Position numbers and translations under genes: made by a program. Shown piece by piece: positions 33,472-41,410 of a DNA stretch of 64,000 bases. Within the stretch, counting starts at the first letter, position 1; every line of letters begins with the position of its first letter. Origin of the DNA: Actinomyces slackii (lineage in GTDB: Bacteria; Actinomycetota; Actinomycetes; Actinomycetales; Actinomycetaceae); NCBI RefSeq assembly GCF_900637295.1, contig NZ_LR134363.1, forward strand, positions 3,100,001 to 3,164,000, written 5' to 3'. A model generated the notes under the pieces. The model made no database searches, had not been told where the DNA came from, and saw only the letters and a list, made by a program, of their open reading frames with translations.

Positions 33472-33642
33472 TCAGCGGGTCTCGCGGTGCTCCGTGTGCT
33501 TGCCGCAGCGGGAGCAGAACTTGGAGATGGCCAGGCGGTCGGGGGTGTTGCGACGGTTCTTCTTGGTGATGTAGTTGCGCTCCTTGCACTCCGAGCAGGC
33601 CAGAGTGATCTTGGGGCGAACGTCGGCGGACTTGCTGGCCAC
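33472..33642 (-). CDS. rpmG: 50S ribosomal protein L33
   Basis: A 56-residue L33. It has two CxxC zinc pairs, [11 protein letters not shown] and [16 protein letters not shown], with [12 protein letters not shown] between them, so it is the zinc-binding (C+) form. The start is GTG at 33642 with GAGGAG 6 nt upstream. It lies 60 bp after tRNA-Met and may be cotranscribed with the tRNAs. Confidence 0.96.
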   Translation of the reverse strand: MASKSADVRPKITLACSECKERNYITKKNRRNTPDRLAISKFCSRCGKHTEHRETR

Positions 33643-33702
33643 GTTGTACTCCTCGTTTCGATCCTCGAGCATGCGACGGAAGCGCGGTACTCGAACCTTG
33701 CG

Positions 33703-33776
33703 TAGCGGGGGAGGGACTCGAACCCTCGACCTCACGATTATGAGTCGTGCGCTCTAACCAGCTGAGCTACCTCGCC
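33703..33776 (-). tRNA. tRNA-Met (CAT)
   Basis: A 74-nt cloverleaf. The D arm follows TAGCTC, the anticodon stem CACGA/TCGTG closes a loop with CAT, and the T arm reads GAGGG-TTCGAGT-CCCTC. The acceptor (GGCGAGG with CCCCGCT) has an A-C mismatch at pair 5-68 and a G-T at 1-72. The elongator form is inferred from the sequence and cluster position. CCA is not encoded. Confidence 0.92.
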
Positions 33777-33817
33777 ATATGACCACAATGGGGGCCATCG
33801 GCCCCCGCTATGCTCAG

Positions 33818-33890
33818 AGCCCCGAAAGGGAATCGAACCCTTGACCTTCTCCTTACCATGGAGACGCTCTGCCTACTGAGCTATCGGGGC
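33818..33890 (-). tRNA. tRNA-Thr (GGT)
   Basis: A 73-nt cloverleaf with acceptor GCCCCGA/TCGGGGC, D arm TAGCTCAGTAGGCAGAGC, anticodon loop with GGT and T arm AAGGG-TTCGATT-CCCTT. Discriminator base is T. CCA is not encoded. It lies 41 bp upstream of tRNA-Met. Confidence 0.95.
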
Positions 33891-34016
33891 AACGAGCGGA
33901 ATCCTAGGCAGATCTGGATCGCGGAAGCAATCCGGACCCCCGTGGGCTCCCTCTCACTGCGGGCCTCCGCCCTGGGGCGGATCTGACGGCAACGGAGATG
34001 ATCCGTGCTGTCATGG

Positions 34017-34098
34017 TGGCGGGTGAGGGATTCGAACCCCCGTAGCATTTCGCGGCTGATTTACAGTCAGCTCCCATTGGCCGCTCGGGCAACCCGCC
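34017..34098 (-). tRNA. tRNA-Tyr (GTA)
   Basis: An 82-nt class II tRNA. The acceptor is GGCGGGT/ACCCGCC, the anticodon stem CTGA-loop-TCAG carries GTA, the variable arm is long, and the T loop reads TTCGAAT. Discriminator base is A. It is divergent from yajQ. Confidence 0.95.
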
Positions 34099-34312
34099 GT
34101 CGCTCCTCACTCCGGCCGCTGGGGCCATCGCTTGGCGCCGTGGAAGAATAGCAAGCCCGTGGCAGGGGCGCCAATCCGCGCTCGTAGGACTCTCCTCACA
34201 GCCTGCGGATCCATGGCAGGATCGGGCCGTATCCGGCAACAGCGGCCCGAGCGCCCCGCTCCCGGGCCACCGGGCCACCGGGTCACCGGGCCACCGAAGA
34301 GAAAGGCAGACC

Positions 34313-34810
34313 ATGGCATCCGAGTCCTCCTTCGACGTCGTCTCCAAGCTCGACCGACAGGAGGTCGACAACGCCGTCAACCAGTGCGCCAAGGAGATCG
34401 CCCAGCGCTACGACTTCCGGGGCGTTGACGCCTCGGTGTCCCTGGCGGGCGACACGATCACCATGGAGGCCAACACCGCCGAGCGCGTCCTGGCGATCCT
34501 CGATGTCCTGGAGTCCAAGCTGTTCCGCCGCGGCGTCTCCCTGAAGGCCCTGGACCTGGGCGACAAGGAGCCCCGCCCCCAGGGCAAGCTCTACCGCCTG
34601 GTCTGCCCACTGAAGGAGGGACTGAGCCAGGAGGTCGCCAAGCAGATCACCAAGGCGATCCGCGACGAGGGCCCCAAGGGCGTCAAGGCCACCATCCAGG
34701 GCGACGAGGTGCGCGTGTCCTCCAAGTCCCGCGACGACCTCCAGTCCGTCATCGCCCTGCTCAAGGAGCTCGAGGTCGAGGCCGCGCTCCAGTTCGTCAA
34801 CTACCGGTAG
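34313..34810 (+). CDS. yajQ: YajQ family nucleotide-binding protein
   Basis: A 165-residue UPF0234/YajQ protein. Seen: [90 protein letters not shown] (segments of the double ferredoxin-like fold) and the terminal QFVNYR. Members bind nucleotides; cyclic di-GMP binding is reported for some. A GAGAAAGG-type Shine-Dalgarno precedes the ATG. Location next to tRNA-Tyr/Thr/Met-rpmG is a common actinobacterial order. Confidence 0.95.
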   Translation: MASESSFDVVSKLDRQEVDNAVNQCAKEIAQRYDFRGVDASVSLAGDTITMEANTAERVLAILDVLESKLFRRGVSLKALDLGDKEPRPQGKLYRLVCPLKEGLSQEVAKQITKAIRDEGPKGVKATIQGDEVRVSSKSRDDLQSVIALLKELEVEAALQFVNYR

Positions 34811-34948
34811 GGCCGGACACCATCGCGGGTCGGAAGGCATCGCCTGCCTGGCCCGGAGGAGCCCTCAGGCCTGGCGTGACCCCCGACGCCCCACCCGGCA
34901 CGGGCCGACGCGCAGATGCATGCTGGTCACGGACCTGCGCATCCTGCG

Positions 34949-34954
34949 TAGACT
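34949..34954 (+). promoter_or_regulatory. Leaderless -10 box of the NAD(P)H oxidoreductase gene
   Basis: TAGACT with 7 nt before the ATG at 34962. It supports this internal start over 34920. Confidence 0.6.
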
Positions 34955-34961
34955 CCCAGTC

Positions 34962-35543
34962 ATGCGCGCCCTCGTTGTCTCCGGTCACCCTCACCTCGAG
35001 GGCTCCAACGCCAACGCCGCCATCCTGGACGAGTTGAGGGCCGTGCTGCCAGGCACCACGATCCATCGTCTTGATACCGCTCCGACCAGCCCCGAAGGCC
35101 GTACCCGCTTCAACGTCCCCGCCGAGCAGGCCCTGCTCGATGAGGCCGATGCCGTCGTCCTGGCCACGCCCCTGTACTGGTACTCGTGGAGTGGGCTGAT
35201 GAAGCAGTGGGTCGAGGAGGTGTGGGCTGATGGGTGGGCCTTCCGCTCGGGCAGCGCGGCCGGCTGTGCGCTCGACGGCAAGCCCGCGGTGCTGTCCCTT
35301 ACCGTCGGCGAGACTCAGGCCTTCTACACCCCAGCGGGCAGCGAGCCCCATAGCGTCGAAGAGTATCTCTGCCCGGTCTACCGCACGCTCGAAGGCGTCG
35401 GCCTGAGGCTGCTCGATACCGTCATCAGTTACGGAGCCTCCCTCCTGCCGCCTGCGGGCACTGCTGAGCGCACCGCCTACGACCGTGCCCTGAGGGACAG
35501 CGCTCGCCGGATCGCCACCCTCGTCACCGGTGTCGCCTCGTAG
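34962..35543 (+). CDS. Flavodoxin-fold NAD(P)H-dependent oxidoreductase
   Basis: A 193-residue flavodoxin-2 family protein related to KefF/MdaB/NQO1. Seen: LVVSGHPHLEGSNANAAIL (FMN phosphate region), ATPLYWYSWSGLMKQWVEEVW (the family P-x-Y-W-x-x-S motif) and LSLTVGETQAFYTPAG. It reduces quinones or similar electrophiles with NAD(P)H and FMN or FAD. It stands alone just before repeat copy B. Confidence 0.88.
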   Translation: MRALVVSGHPHLEGSNANAAILDELRAVLPGTTIHRLDTAPTSPEGRTRFNVPAEQALLDEADAVVLATPLYWYSWSGLMKQWVEEVWADGWAFRSGSAAGCALDGKPAVLSLTVGETQAFYTPAGSEPHSVEEYLCPVYRTLEGVGLRLLDTVISYGASLLPPAGTAERTAYDRALRDSARRIATLVTGVAS

Positions 35544-35670
35544 CGTCCCCACCAGACGACGCCCGGCTGCAATGCCGGCCCCGAGCGCACTGCTGTCTTC
35601 CCTTTCTCACCATGGTCGCGGGCCTCAGGTGCGCCGCCGGGCGGGGTGGCTCGTCTGACGGGGCCGGACT

Positions 35671-35913
35671 TGCACATTCATTCATGGACTGCGGTGGGGT
35701 GAGTTCATTGGAATCCGCATGATTCTGCGGTTTCTTCCCCTGAGCCTCCGGTGCGGATCCAGGATGAATGTGCATGAGCGTCGCTCATGCACATTCATCT
35801 TTGTCGCCACAGGTGCCTGCACGGACAGAACGTTGGAATTCCAACGATTCTCATCGCAGCCGTGCAAGATGAATGTGCAGCGCGAACCCTCACCACGATC
35901 CGGCCAGGCACAG
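35671..35913. repeat. Dispersed intergenic repeat, copy B
   Basis: Counterpart of copy A (10280-10530) in opposite orientation. It holds four ATGAATGTGCA copies in alternating orientation: minus 35671-35681, plus 35764-35774, minus 35788-35798, plus 35869-35879. The central pair forms an 18-bp perfect inverted repeat (35763-35780 and 35782-35799) around a single T. A 16-bp perfect palindrome CGTTGGAATTCCAACG lies at 35831-35846. No gene is credible in 35544-35967. Confidence 0.78.
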
Positions 35914-35967
35914 GCGGCGGGCGCCGACGCCTCGGCCCCCGGCTGCCGGCCCGGCGACTGCGGCGCG

Positions 35968-37002
35968 CTACGGGGCACAGCTGCTCACCACTCGGGCCAG
36001 GCCCGCGGCGAGCTCATCGGCCCACCGGGCGTAGCGGCGCCCCTCCTCCTCGGTGGCCCGGCTCAGGCAGTACAGGAGGTTGTCCAGACGGTCCAGCAGC
36101 TCCCAGGCCTCACGACGACGTGCCAGCCGCCCAGCGTCCTCGGGCATGGCGCCGAGCGTGGCACTGAGGCGGGCATAGTCCTCGACCAGTGCGCGGACCT
36201 GCTCGCCGTCGATGGGCGCGTACCAGGGGCCGCCCGTGATGGCTCCGCCGACCAGTGCCAGGTCCTTGGCCCGGTCCCCCGGTCCTGACCACTCCAGGTC
36301 GATCAGGCGCAGGCGCCCATCCGGGCCCAGGACCAGGTTGGGCAGCACGACGTCCCCGTGAATGAGACGGTGAGCGCGCTGACCCTCGAAGGCCTCGTCG
36401 CAGGCGGCCAGGGCCCGGCGCCAGGGCTCCAGGAGCGGGCGCGCACGCGGGTCGGCCAGGGTGCCGGGATGGCTCTCGCCCCACCAGGACAGCAGGGCCT
36501 CCGCCTCATGGGTGGCCGTGGGCAGTGGTCCTTGGGGCGGGGCGTCCTCGTCCACGGCCCGGTGGAAGCGGGCGATCAGCTCGGCAAGGGCGGGGACGAG
36601 GCCGGGATACCAGTCGCCGCGGCTCAGGGGCCTGCCGGGAACATAGGTGGTCACGATGTAGGGGCTTGCCAGGGGGTTGTCGGCGCTGGGCTCCATCGCG
36701 ACGGCGCTGGAGCCCAGGTCGGCGGGGACGCGCTGCAAGGCCGCGTACTCCTCGGCCATGGGCCGGGGCATCTGCGCCGCTGGGCGCCGGGGCAGGCGCA
36801 GGACATGCGCGCCCGCTCCCTGGTCGGCCGGCCGCAGGAGCCAAGCCGTGTAGCTCTCCCCCGCTCCCAGGCGGCTCGCCGTGATGGCGGGCGCCGGCGC
36901 ACCCGTGAGTGAGCCCTGGCGGGCCATGTCCTCCAGCACGACGGCGAGACCGGGGTCATCCGCGTCTCTCCGGAGCCCCGGGGCCTCGTCGGATGCTGTC
37001 AC
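35968..37002 (-). CDS. APH-family phosphotransferase
   Basis: A 344-residue kinase-fold protein. Seen: HRLIHGDVVLPNLVLGPDG with the catalytic Asp and metal Asn, followed by LRLIDLEWSGPGDRAKDLAL with the second metal Asp. The N-lobe has HVLRLPRRPA and TTYVPGRPLSRGDW. It phosphorylates an alcohol or amine; whether the substrate is an aminoglycoside, choline or a metabolite is unknown. The GTG at 37002 is preferred because AGGGGAGAG lies just upstream; an ATG at 37032 is also in frame. Confidence 0.8.
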   Translation of the reverse strand: MTASDEAPGLRRDADDPGLAVVLEDMARQGSLTGAPAPAITASRLGAGESYTAWLLRPADQGAGAHVLRLPRRPAAQMPRPMAEEYAALQRVPADLGSSAVAMEPSADNPLASPYIVTTYVPGRPLSRGDWYPGLVPALAELIARFHRAVDEDAPPQGPLPTATHEAEALLSWWGESHPGTLADPRARPLLEPWRRALAACDEAFEGQRAHRLIHGDVVLPNLVLGPDGRLRLIDLEWSGPGDRAKDLALVGGAITGGPWYAPIDGEQVRALVEDYARLSATLGAMPEDAGRLARRREAWELLDRLDNLLYCLSRATEEEGRRYARWADELAAGLARVVSSCAP

Positions 37003-37119
37003 CGGCTCTCCCCTCTGAGGATTCACGATCATTCCGCCTCACGGTCCCTGCGCGATCCACGGAGCATCAGCGGCCGCCTCGGGGCCCGGAAGCCCTGGAT
37101 CGGGGTACTCGGCCGAGGC

Positions 37120-37989
37120 TCAGTAGCCCGCCATCTCCTCCAGGCGCCGGATGCGCTGGGCCATGGGCGGGTGCGTGGCGAACAGGCTTCCGAGCTTGCC
37201 GAAGGGATTGGCGATCATCATCGAGGAGACGGGCTCCAGGCGCGGATCACGGTCCATGGGCACCGAGGAGACCCCGGACTCCAGCTTGCTCAGGGCGCTG
37301 GCCAGGGCCAGGGGGTCGTTGGTCAGAACCGCGCCGTCGTGGTCGGCGTCGTACTCGCGAGTGCGCGAGACCGCGAAGCGGGTCAGTGTGGCGGCCAGTG
37401 GCGCCAGGATCGCCATGAGCAGGACTACCAGGGCGCCGGCGCCGCCGCGGTCGCGGTCCCGGCCTCCGCCGAACCACAGCGCCATGGTGCCCAGCGAGGA
37501 GATCACTCCGGCGATGCCCGCGGCCATGGATCCGGTGAGGATGTCGCGGTTGTAGACGTGGGAGAGCTCGTGGCCCAGGACGCCGCGCAGCTCGCGCTCA
37601 TTGAGCAGCTGGAGGATGCCCTGGGTGCAGCACACGGCCGCGTTCTGCGGGTTGCGACCGGTGGCGAAGGCATTGGGGCTCATCGACGGCGCGACGTAGA
37701 GGCGCGGCATGGGCTGGCCCGCCGTCGTCGAGAGCTCGCGGACGATGGCATACATGGCCGGGTACTGAGCCTCGGTGACCTCGATGGCCCCCATCGAGCG
37801 CACGGCGAGCTTGTCGGAGTTCCAGTAGGTGTAGGCGGTCTGGGCCACGCCGATGAGCGGCATGATGAACAGCCAGATGGAGGAGCCGGTGCCCTGGGCC
37901 AGCAGCCAGCCCACCAGGAGCAGGAGGCTCCACAGCCCGCCCATAAGAACGGCGGTCTTGAGGCCGTTGTGATGCGTCGTCCCAGTCAT
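37120..37989 (-). CDS. htpX: HtpX-like M48 membrane metalloprotease
   Basis: A 289-residue membrane zinc protease involved in envelope quality control. Two N-terminal helices (VLMGGLWSLLLLVGWLL and SIWLFIMPLIGVAQTAY) precede the HExxH motif in LRGVLGHELSHVYNRDI, with two more hydrophobic segments, then the third ligand region SRTREYDADHDGAV. The end FGKLGSLFATHPPMAQRI is characteristic. The ATG at 37989 follows TAGAAT by 7 nt and gives a normal length; the extension to 38127 is rejected. Confidence 0.93.
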   Translation of the reverse strand: MTGTTHHNGLKTAVLMGGLWSLLLLVGWLLAQGTGSSIWLFIMPLIGVAQTAYTYWNSDKLAVRSMGAIEVTEAQYPAMYAIVRELSTTAGQPMPRLYVAPSMSPNAFATGRNPQNAAVCCTQGILQLLNERELRGVLGHELSHVYNRDILTGSMAAGIAGVISSLGTMALWFGGGRDRDRGGAGALVVLLMAILAPLAATLTRFAVSRTREYDADHDGAVLTNDPLALASALSKLESGVSSVPMDRDPRLEPVSSMMIANPFGKLGSLFATHPPMAQRIRRLEEMAGY

Positions 37990-37996
37990 GAGGCTC

Positions 37997-38002
37997 ATTC
38001 TA
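37997..38002 (-). promoter_or_regulatory. Leaderless -10 box of htpX
   Basis: TAGAAT on the minus strand with 7 nt before the ATG. Confidence 0.65.
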
Positions 38003-38073
38003 TGGATATTCTCTGTGTGATCGCTGCGAGGAATGTCGTGACCGGCTATGGGCGTCGTCTCTGAGAGCCGACG

Positions 38074-38112
38074 GTGCGGGTCCCGCCGCATCATCTGCGG
38101 CGGGACCCGCAC
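38074..38112 (-). terminator. Strong hairpin after the hydrolase gene
   Basis: A 17-bp perfect inverted repeat (38074-38090 and 38096-38112, 5-nt loop) lies 120 bp past the stop of the minus-strand hydrolase and upstream of htpX. No T run follows. Confidence 0.65.
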
Positions 38113-38232
38113 TGATCCCCATCCCATGGGATCTCACCGGGGGGCTCTCATCTCACTCCGCGCCATCCCTCTCAGTCGCGGAGCATCGATCGCGCGGACA
38201 CCCGAGGGTGCCACTCGCCCCACCGCCGCGGC

Positions 38233-39879
38233 TCACTTCTGCGCGATCTCCGCCTCGCAGGTCAGGCCCTTCTCGGGGAGTTCCCCGCGCAGCAGGTAGG
38301 CGTCCACCGCCGAGGTGGCGCACTCACCGGTGCGGATGTAGGCGCCGTGACCGTTGCCCTTGACCGTCACCAGATGGCCGGACTCGAGCTGTGAGGCCAG
38401 GGACTCGGCCCACTGGTAAGGCGTGGCCGGGTCACCGGTGATGCCCAGGATGAGGATCGGCGCAGCCCCCGGGGCGCTCGCCTTAGCCGGCGTGCGCTCC
38501 GACTGGCGCCCCCAGCCCTTGCACAGGCCCGGGGTCAGGGCCTGCGCGCCACCGGCGGTGGGCGTCTCCTTGCGAAGCTCCGCGGCCTCCTTGTCCCACT
38601 GGGCCTCATCACCCTCGACCGGGTAGTCGAGGCAGTCCACGGCACTGATGGCCGGCTGATTGGCGAGCTTGCGGACCTCGGCCTCAGCCGCCGCCTTCGG
38701 GTCGGTCTCGTCGGAGGGCTTCTCGGCGAGGGCGGCGAGCTCGGTGCCCTTGCCGTCCTTGATGGCCTGCTTCAGCGCCGAGGTCAGCGACTCCCAGGTC
38801 CCGTCGTCGTACATGAGCTCGGTCATGGTCTGGCGGATGGTCTCGCCATTGACGGTCTTACCGTCCTGATCGGTGGGCAGTGGGGACTTCGTGGCCTTCT
38901 CGAACAGCGCCCTCAGCTGAGCCATGCCGGCCTCGACGTCGCCGTCCAGCGGGCAGTCCTTGCCGGACTGGCAGGTCTCGACGTAGGAGCGGAAGCTGTT
39001 CTCGATGGCGACGGACTGGTCCCGGCCCACCTGAGCGAGTCCGATCGAGGGGTCCTGGGCGGAGTCCAGGACCATGCGCCCCACGTTGGCGGGGAACAGC
39101 TCGGCATAGCGGGTTCCCAGGAAGGTGCCGTAGGAGGTGCCGAAGTAGTACAGGCGCTCATCGCCGGCCAGGGCGCGCAGCACATCGAGGTCGCGGGCCA
39201 CCGAGTCGGTGTCCATGTGGTCGATGATCCCCGGGACGGGAGAGTTCTGCTCGCAGGTGGTCGCGGCCTCCCGACCGGCTTCCACCGACGCCTTGGCGGT
39301 GTCCTCCTGGGAGGCCTCGGCATCGTCCCCCACAGCGGCCTGCGCATCGCCACCGGCGGCGACCGCCTCGACGGCCTGGGAGATCTCCTCAGCGCTGAGG
39401 CAGGTCAGCGGGGTAGAGGCGCCCACTCCGCGGGGGTCGAATCCGATGATGTCGAAGTTCGCGCGCAGGTCCCCGGAGAAGGCCGCCTCCCCGCCCTCAA
39501 CCAGCTCGATGCCCGAGCCACCGGGGCCACCGGGGTTGATCATGAGCGAGGCGATGGGCTTGCCCGAGCTGGCGGGGAGCTTCTTGAGCGCCAGATCGAT
39601 GCTCTGACCCGAGGGGTCCTTGTAGTCCAGCGGCACCTTGACGGTGGCGCACTTGAAGGACTTGCCATCCTCGCAGTCCTTCCAATCGACCTTCTGGGTG
39701 TAGAAGGTCTCCAGCCCGGCGGGGACGGGCGCGGCTGATGCCGCCTCCACAGGGGTGGCCTGGGTGGAGTGCCCCGCCATCATCCCCGGGGTGCATGCGC
39801 TGAGCGCCAGGCATGCTGCAGCCACCGCCAGGGGCAGGCTGCGTCGGACAGTGTGTGGTGTTGTGCGTCGTGATCTCAT
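38233..39879 (-). CDS. Secreted alpha/beta hydrolase (tripeptidyl aminopeptidase-like), lipoprotein
   Basis: A 548-residue exported hydrolase. The signal has RRSLPLAVAAACLALSAC, so Cys is lipidated. Catalytic elements: oxyanion region NPGGPGGSGIELV, nucleophile Ser in YFGTSYGTFLGTRY, Asp in LGITGDPATPYQWAES and His in KGNGHGAY. The C-terminal TAP-like segment contains CATSAVDAYLLRGELP. Streptomyces homologues cut tripeptides from proteins. Acidic insert (AAGGDAQAAVGDDAEAS) after residue 190 is unusual. The ATG at 39879 follows TACGGT by 6 nt. Confidence 0.9.
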   Translation of the reverse strand: MRSRRTTPHTVRRSLPLAVAAACLALSACTPGMMAGHSTQATPVEAASAAPVPAGLETFYTQKVDWKDCEDGKSFKCATVKVPLDYKDPSGQSIDLALKKLPASSGKPIASLMINPGGPGGSGIELVEGGEAAFSGDLRANFDIIGFDPRGVGASTPLTCLSAEEISQAVEAVAAGGDAQAAVGDDAEASQEDTAKASVEAGREAATTCEQNSPVPGIIDHMDTDSVARDLDVLRALAGDERLYYFGTSYGTFLGTRYAELFPANVGRMVLDSAQDPSIGLAQVGRDQSVAIENSFRSYVETCQSGKDCPLDGDVEAGMAQLRALFEKATKSPLPTDQDGKTVNGETIRQTMTELMYDDGTWESLTSALKQAIKDGKGTELAALAEKPSDETDPKAAAEAEVRKLANQPAISAVDCLDYPVEGDEAQWDKEAAELRKETPTAGGAQALTPGLCKGWGRQSERTPAKASAPGAAPILILGITGDPATPYQWAESLASQLESGHLVTVKGNGHGAYIRTGECATSAVDAYLLRGELPEKGLTCEAEIAQK

Positions 39880-39885
39880 GGGCAC

Positions 39886-39891
39886 ACCGTA
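39886..39891 (-). promoter_or_regulatory. Leaderless -10 box of the hydrolase gene
   Basis: TACGGT on the minus strand, 6 nt before the ATG. Confidence 0.55.
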
Positions 39892-40114
39892 GATCTGACG
39901 ACTGATGTCAGTGATTCGCCCCGATGCCGATCCTGGTTCCGCAGGGCCCTCATCCAGCGGAAGGACCGCTCTCAGCCAGCAGGCGCACACCGGCAGCGCC
40001 CCAGGTCATCCTCCCCTTGCCGGGCGCCCCGCCCGCCCCGCCCGCCCCGCCGCGGGAGCCGCCGCCCCGCCGGCCACGGCGCTCACGGCTCGGCGGGGCA
40101 GCGGGGCGGTCCCC

Positions 40115-41377
40115 TCAGAGGTAGGCCTCGTAGGCGGGCAGATCGAGCACGCCGTTGCCGGACAGGCCGATGAGGATGGTCTCTCCCTGCCCGGCCTGGC
40201 GGGCGTGCTCCACGGCCGCGGCCACCGCGTGGGTGGACTCGGGGGCCGGGATGACCCCCTCGGATCGGGCGAAGATCAGGCCCGCGGCGAAGGCCTCGTC
40301 CTGGGGCACGGCGACGGCGTCCATCAGTCCCTGATCGACGGCGTGGGAGACCATCGGCGCCATGCCGTGGTAGCGCAGGCCCCCGGCGTGGATGGCCGGA
40401 GGCACGAAGTCCGCGCCGAGCGTGTACATCTTGAGCAGGGGCGTCATCCCCGCCACGTCCCCGTAGTCGTAGCGGTACTCCCCCTGGGTGATCGTCGGGC
40501 AGGCGGCCGGCTCGCAGGCCACGACGCGGCTGGAGGTGCCCTCGGTGAGGTTGCGGCCGATGAAGGGGAAGCCCAGTCCCGCCAGGTTCGAGCCTCCCCC
40601 GGCGCAGCCGAAGACGACGTCGGGCTGCTCCACCCCGGCCTGCACCAGCTGGGCGATGGCCTCCTGGCCGATCACGGTCTGGTGGAGCATGACGTGGTTG
40701 AGCACCGAGCCCAGGGCGTAGTGGACGTCCTGGTGGGCCACGGCGACCTCGACGGCCTCGGAGATGGCCATGCCCAGGCTTCCCGTGGTCTGCGGATCCT
40801 TGGCCAGGATCGCCCGGCCGGCCTCGGTCAGCTCGGAGGGCGAGGAGTGGCAGGTCGAGCCGTAGACCTCCATCTGGTAGCGGCGGTAGGGCTTGGCCTC
40901 ATAGGAGGAGCGAACCTGCCAGACCTCGCAGGTCATGCCGAACAGCGAGCATGCCAGCGCCAGGGAGGCGCCCCACTGCCCCGCCCCCGTCTCGGTGGTC
41001 AGGCGGGTGGTGCCCTCCTGGGCGTTGTACCAGGCCTGTGCGATGGCGGTGTTGGGCTTGTGGGAGCCGGCGGGGCTCACGCCCTCGTACTTGTAGAAGA
41101 TGCGCGCCTTGGTGCCCAGCGCCCGCTCAAGACGATCGGCGCGGATGAGCGGGGAGGGACGCCACTTGGCGTAGACCTCGCGCACCGGCTCGGGGATGGC
41201 GATGAAGCGCTCGGTGGACATCTCCTGGTCGATGAGCGCCCGGGGGAAGAGGGCCTCCAGGTCCTCGGCCCGCAGGGGCTCGCGGGTGGCCGGGTGCAGA
41301 GCCGGGGGCAGGGGCTCGGGGAAGTCCGCGGCCAGGTTGTACCAGTGCGTGGGCGAGAGCGATCCGATAGTGGTCAT
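40115..41377 (-). CDS. trpB2: TrpB2-type tryptophan synthase beta-like PLP enzyme
   Basis: A 420-residue PLP enzyme of the TrpB2 group, which makes tryptophan from indole and serine or acts on related substrates without a TrpA partner. Seen: [18 protein letters not shown] Lys in [33 protein letters not shown] and the phosphate loop [15 protein letters not shown]. Length exceeds classical TrpB because of the N-terminal 70 residues ([16 protein letters not shown]), a TrpB2 hallmark. No trpA is adjacent. A GAAAGGGATG Shine-Dalgarno precedes ATG 41377. Confidence 0.92.
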   Translation of the reverse strand: MTTIGSLSPTHWYNLAADFPEPLPPALHPATREPLRAEDLEALFPRALIDQEMSTERFIAIPEPVREVYAKWRPSPLIRADRLERALGTKARIFYKYEGVSPAGSHKPNTAIAQAWYNAQEGTTRLTTETGAGQWGASLALACSLFGMTCEVWQVRSSYEAKPYRRYQMEVYGSTCHSSPSELTEAGRAILAKDPQTTGSLGMAISEAVEVAVAHQDVHYALGSVLNHVMLHQTVIGQEAIAQLVQAGVEQPDVVFGCAGGGSNLAGLGFPFIGRNLTEGTSSRVVACEPAACPTITQGEYRYDYGDVAGMTPLLKMYTLGADFVPPAIHAGGLRYHGMAPMVSHAVDQGLMDAVAVPQDEAFAAGLIFARSEGVIPAPESTHAVAAAVEHARQAGQGETILIGLSGNGVLDLPAYEAYL

Positions 41378-41410
41378 GTCATCCCTTTCCGTGTTCGTGG
41401 CGTCGGGCCC

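Noticed and set aside
35719-36288. Plus-strand open frame over repeat copy B
   Set aside because: Same reason, and its second half is antisense to the phosphotransferase gene.
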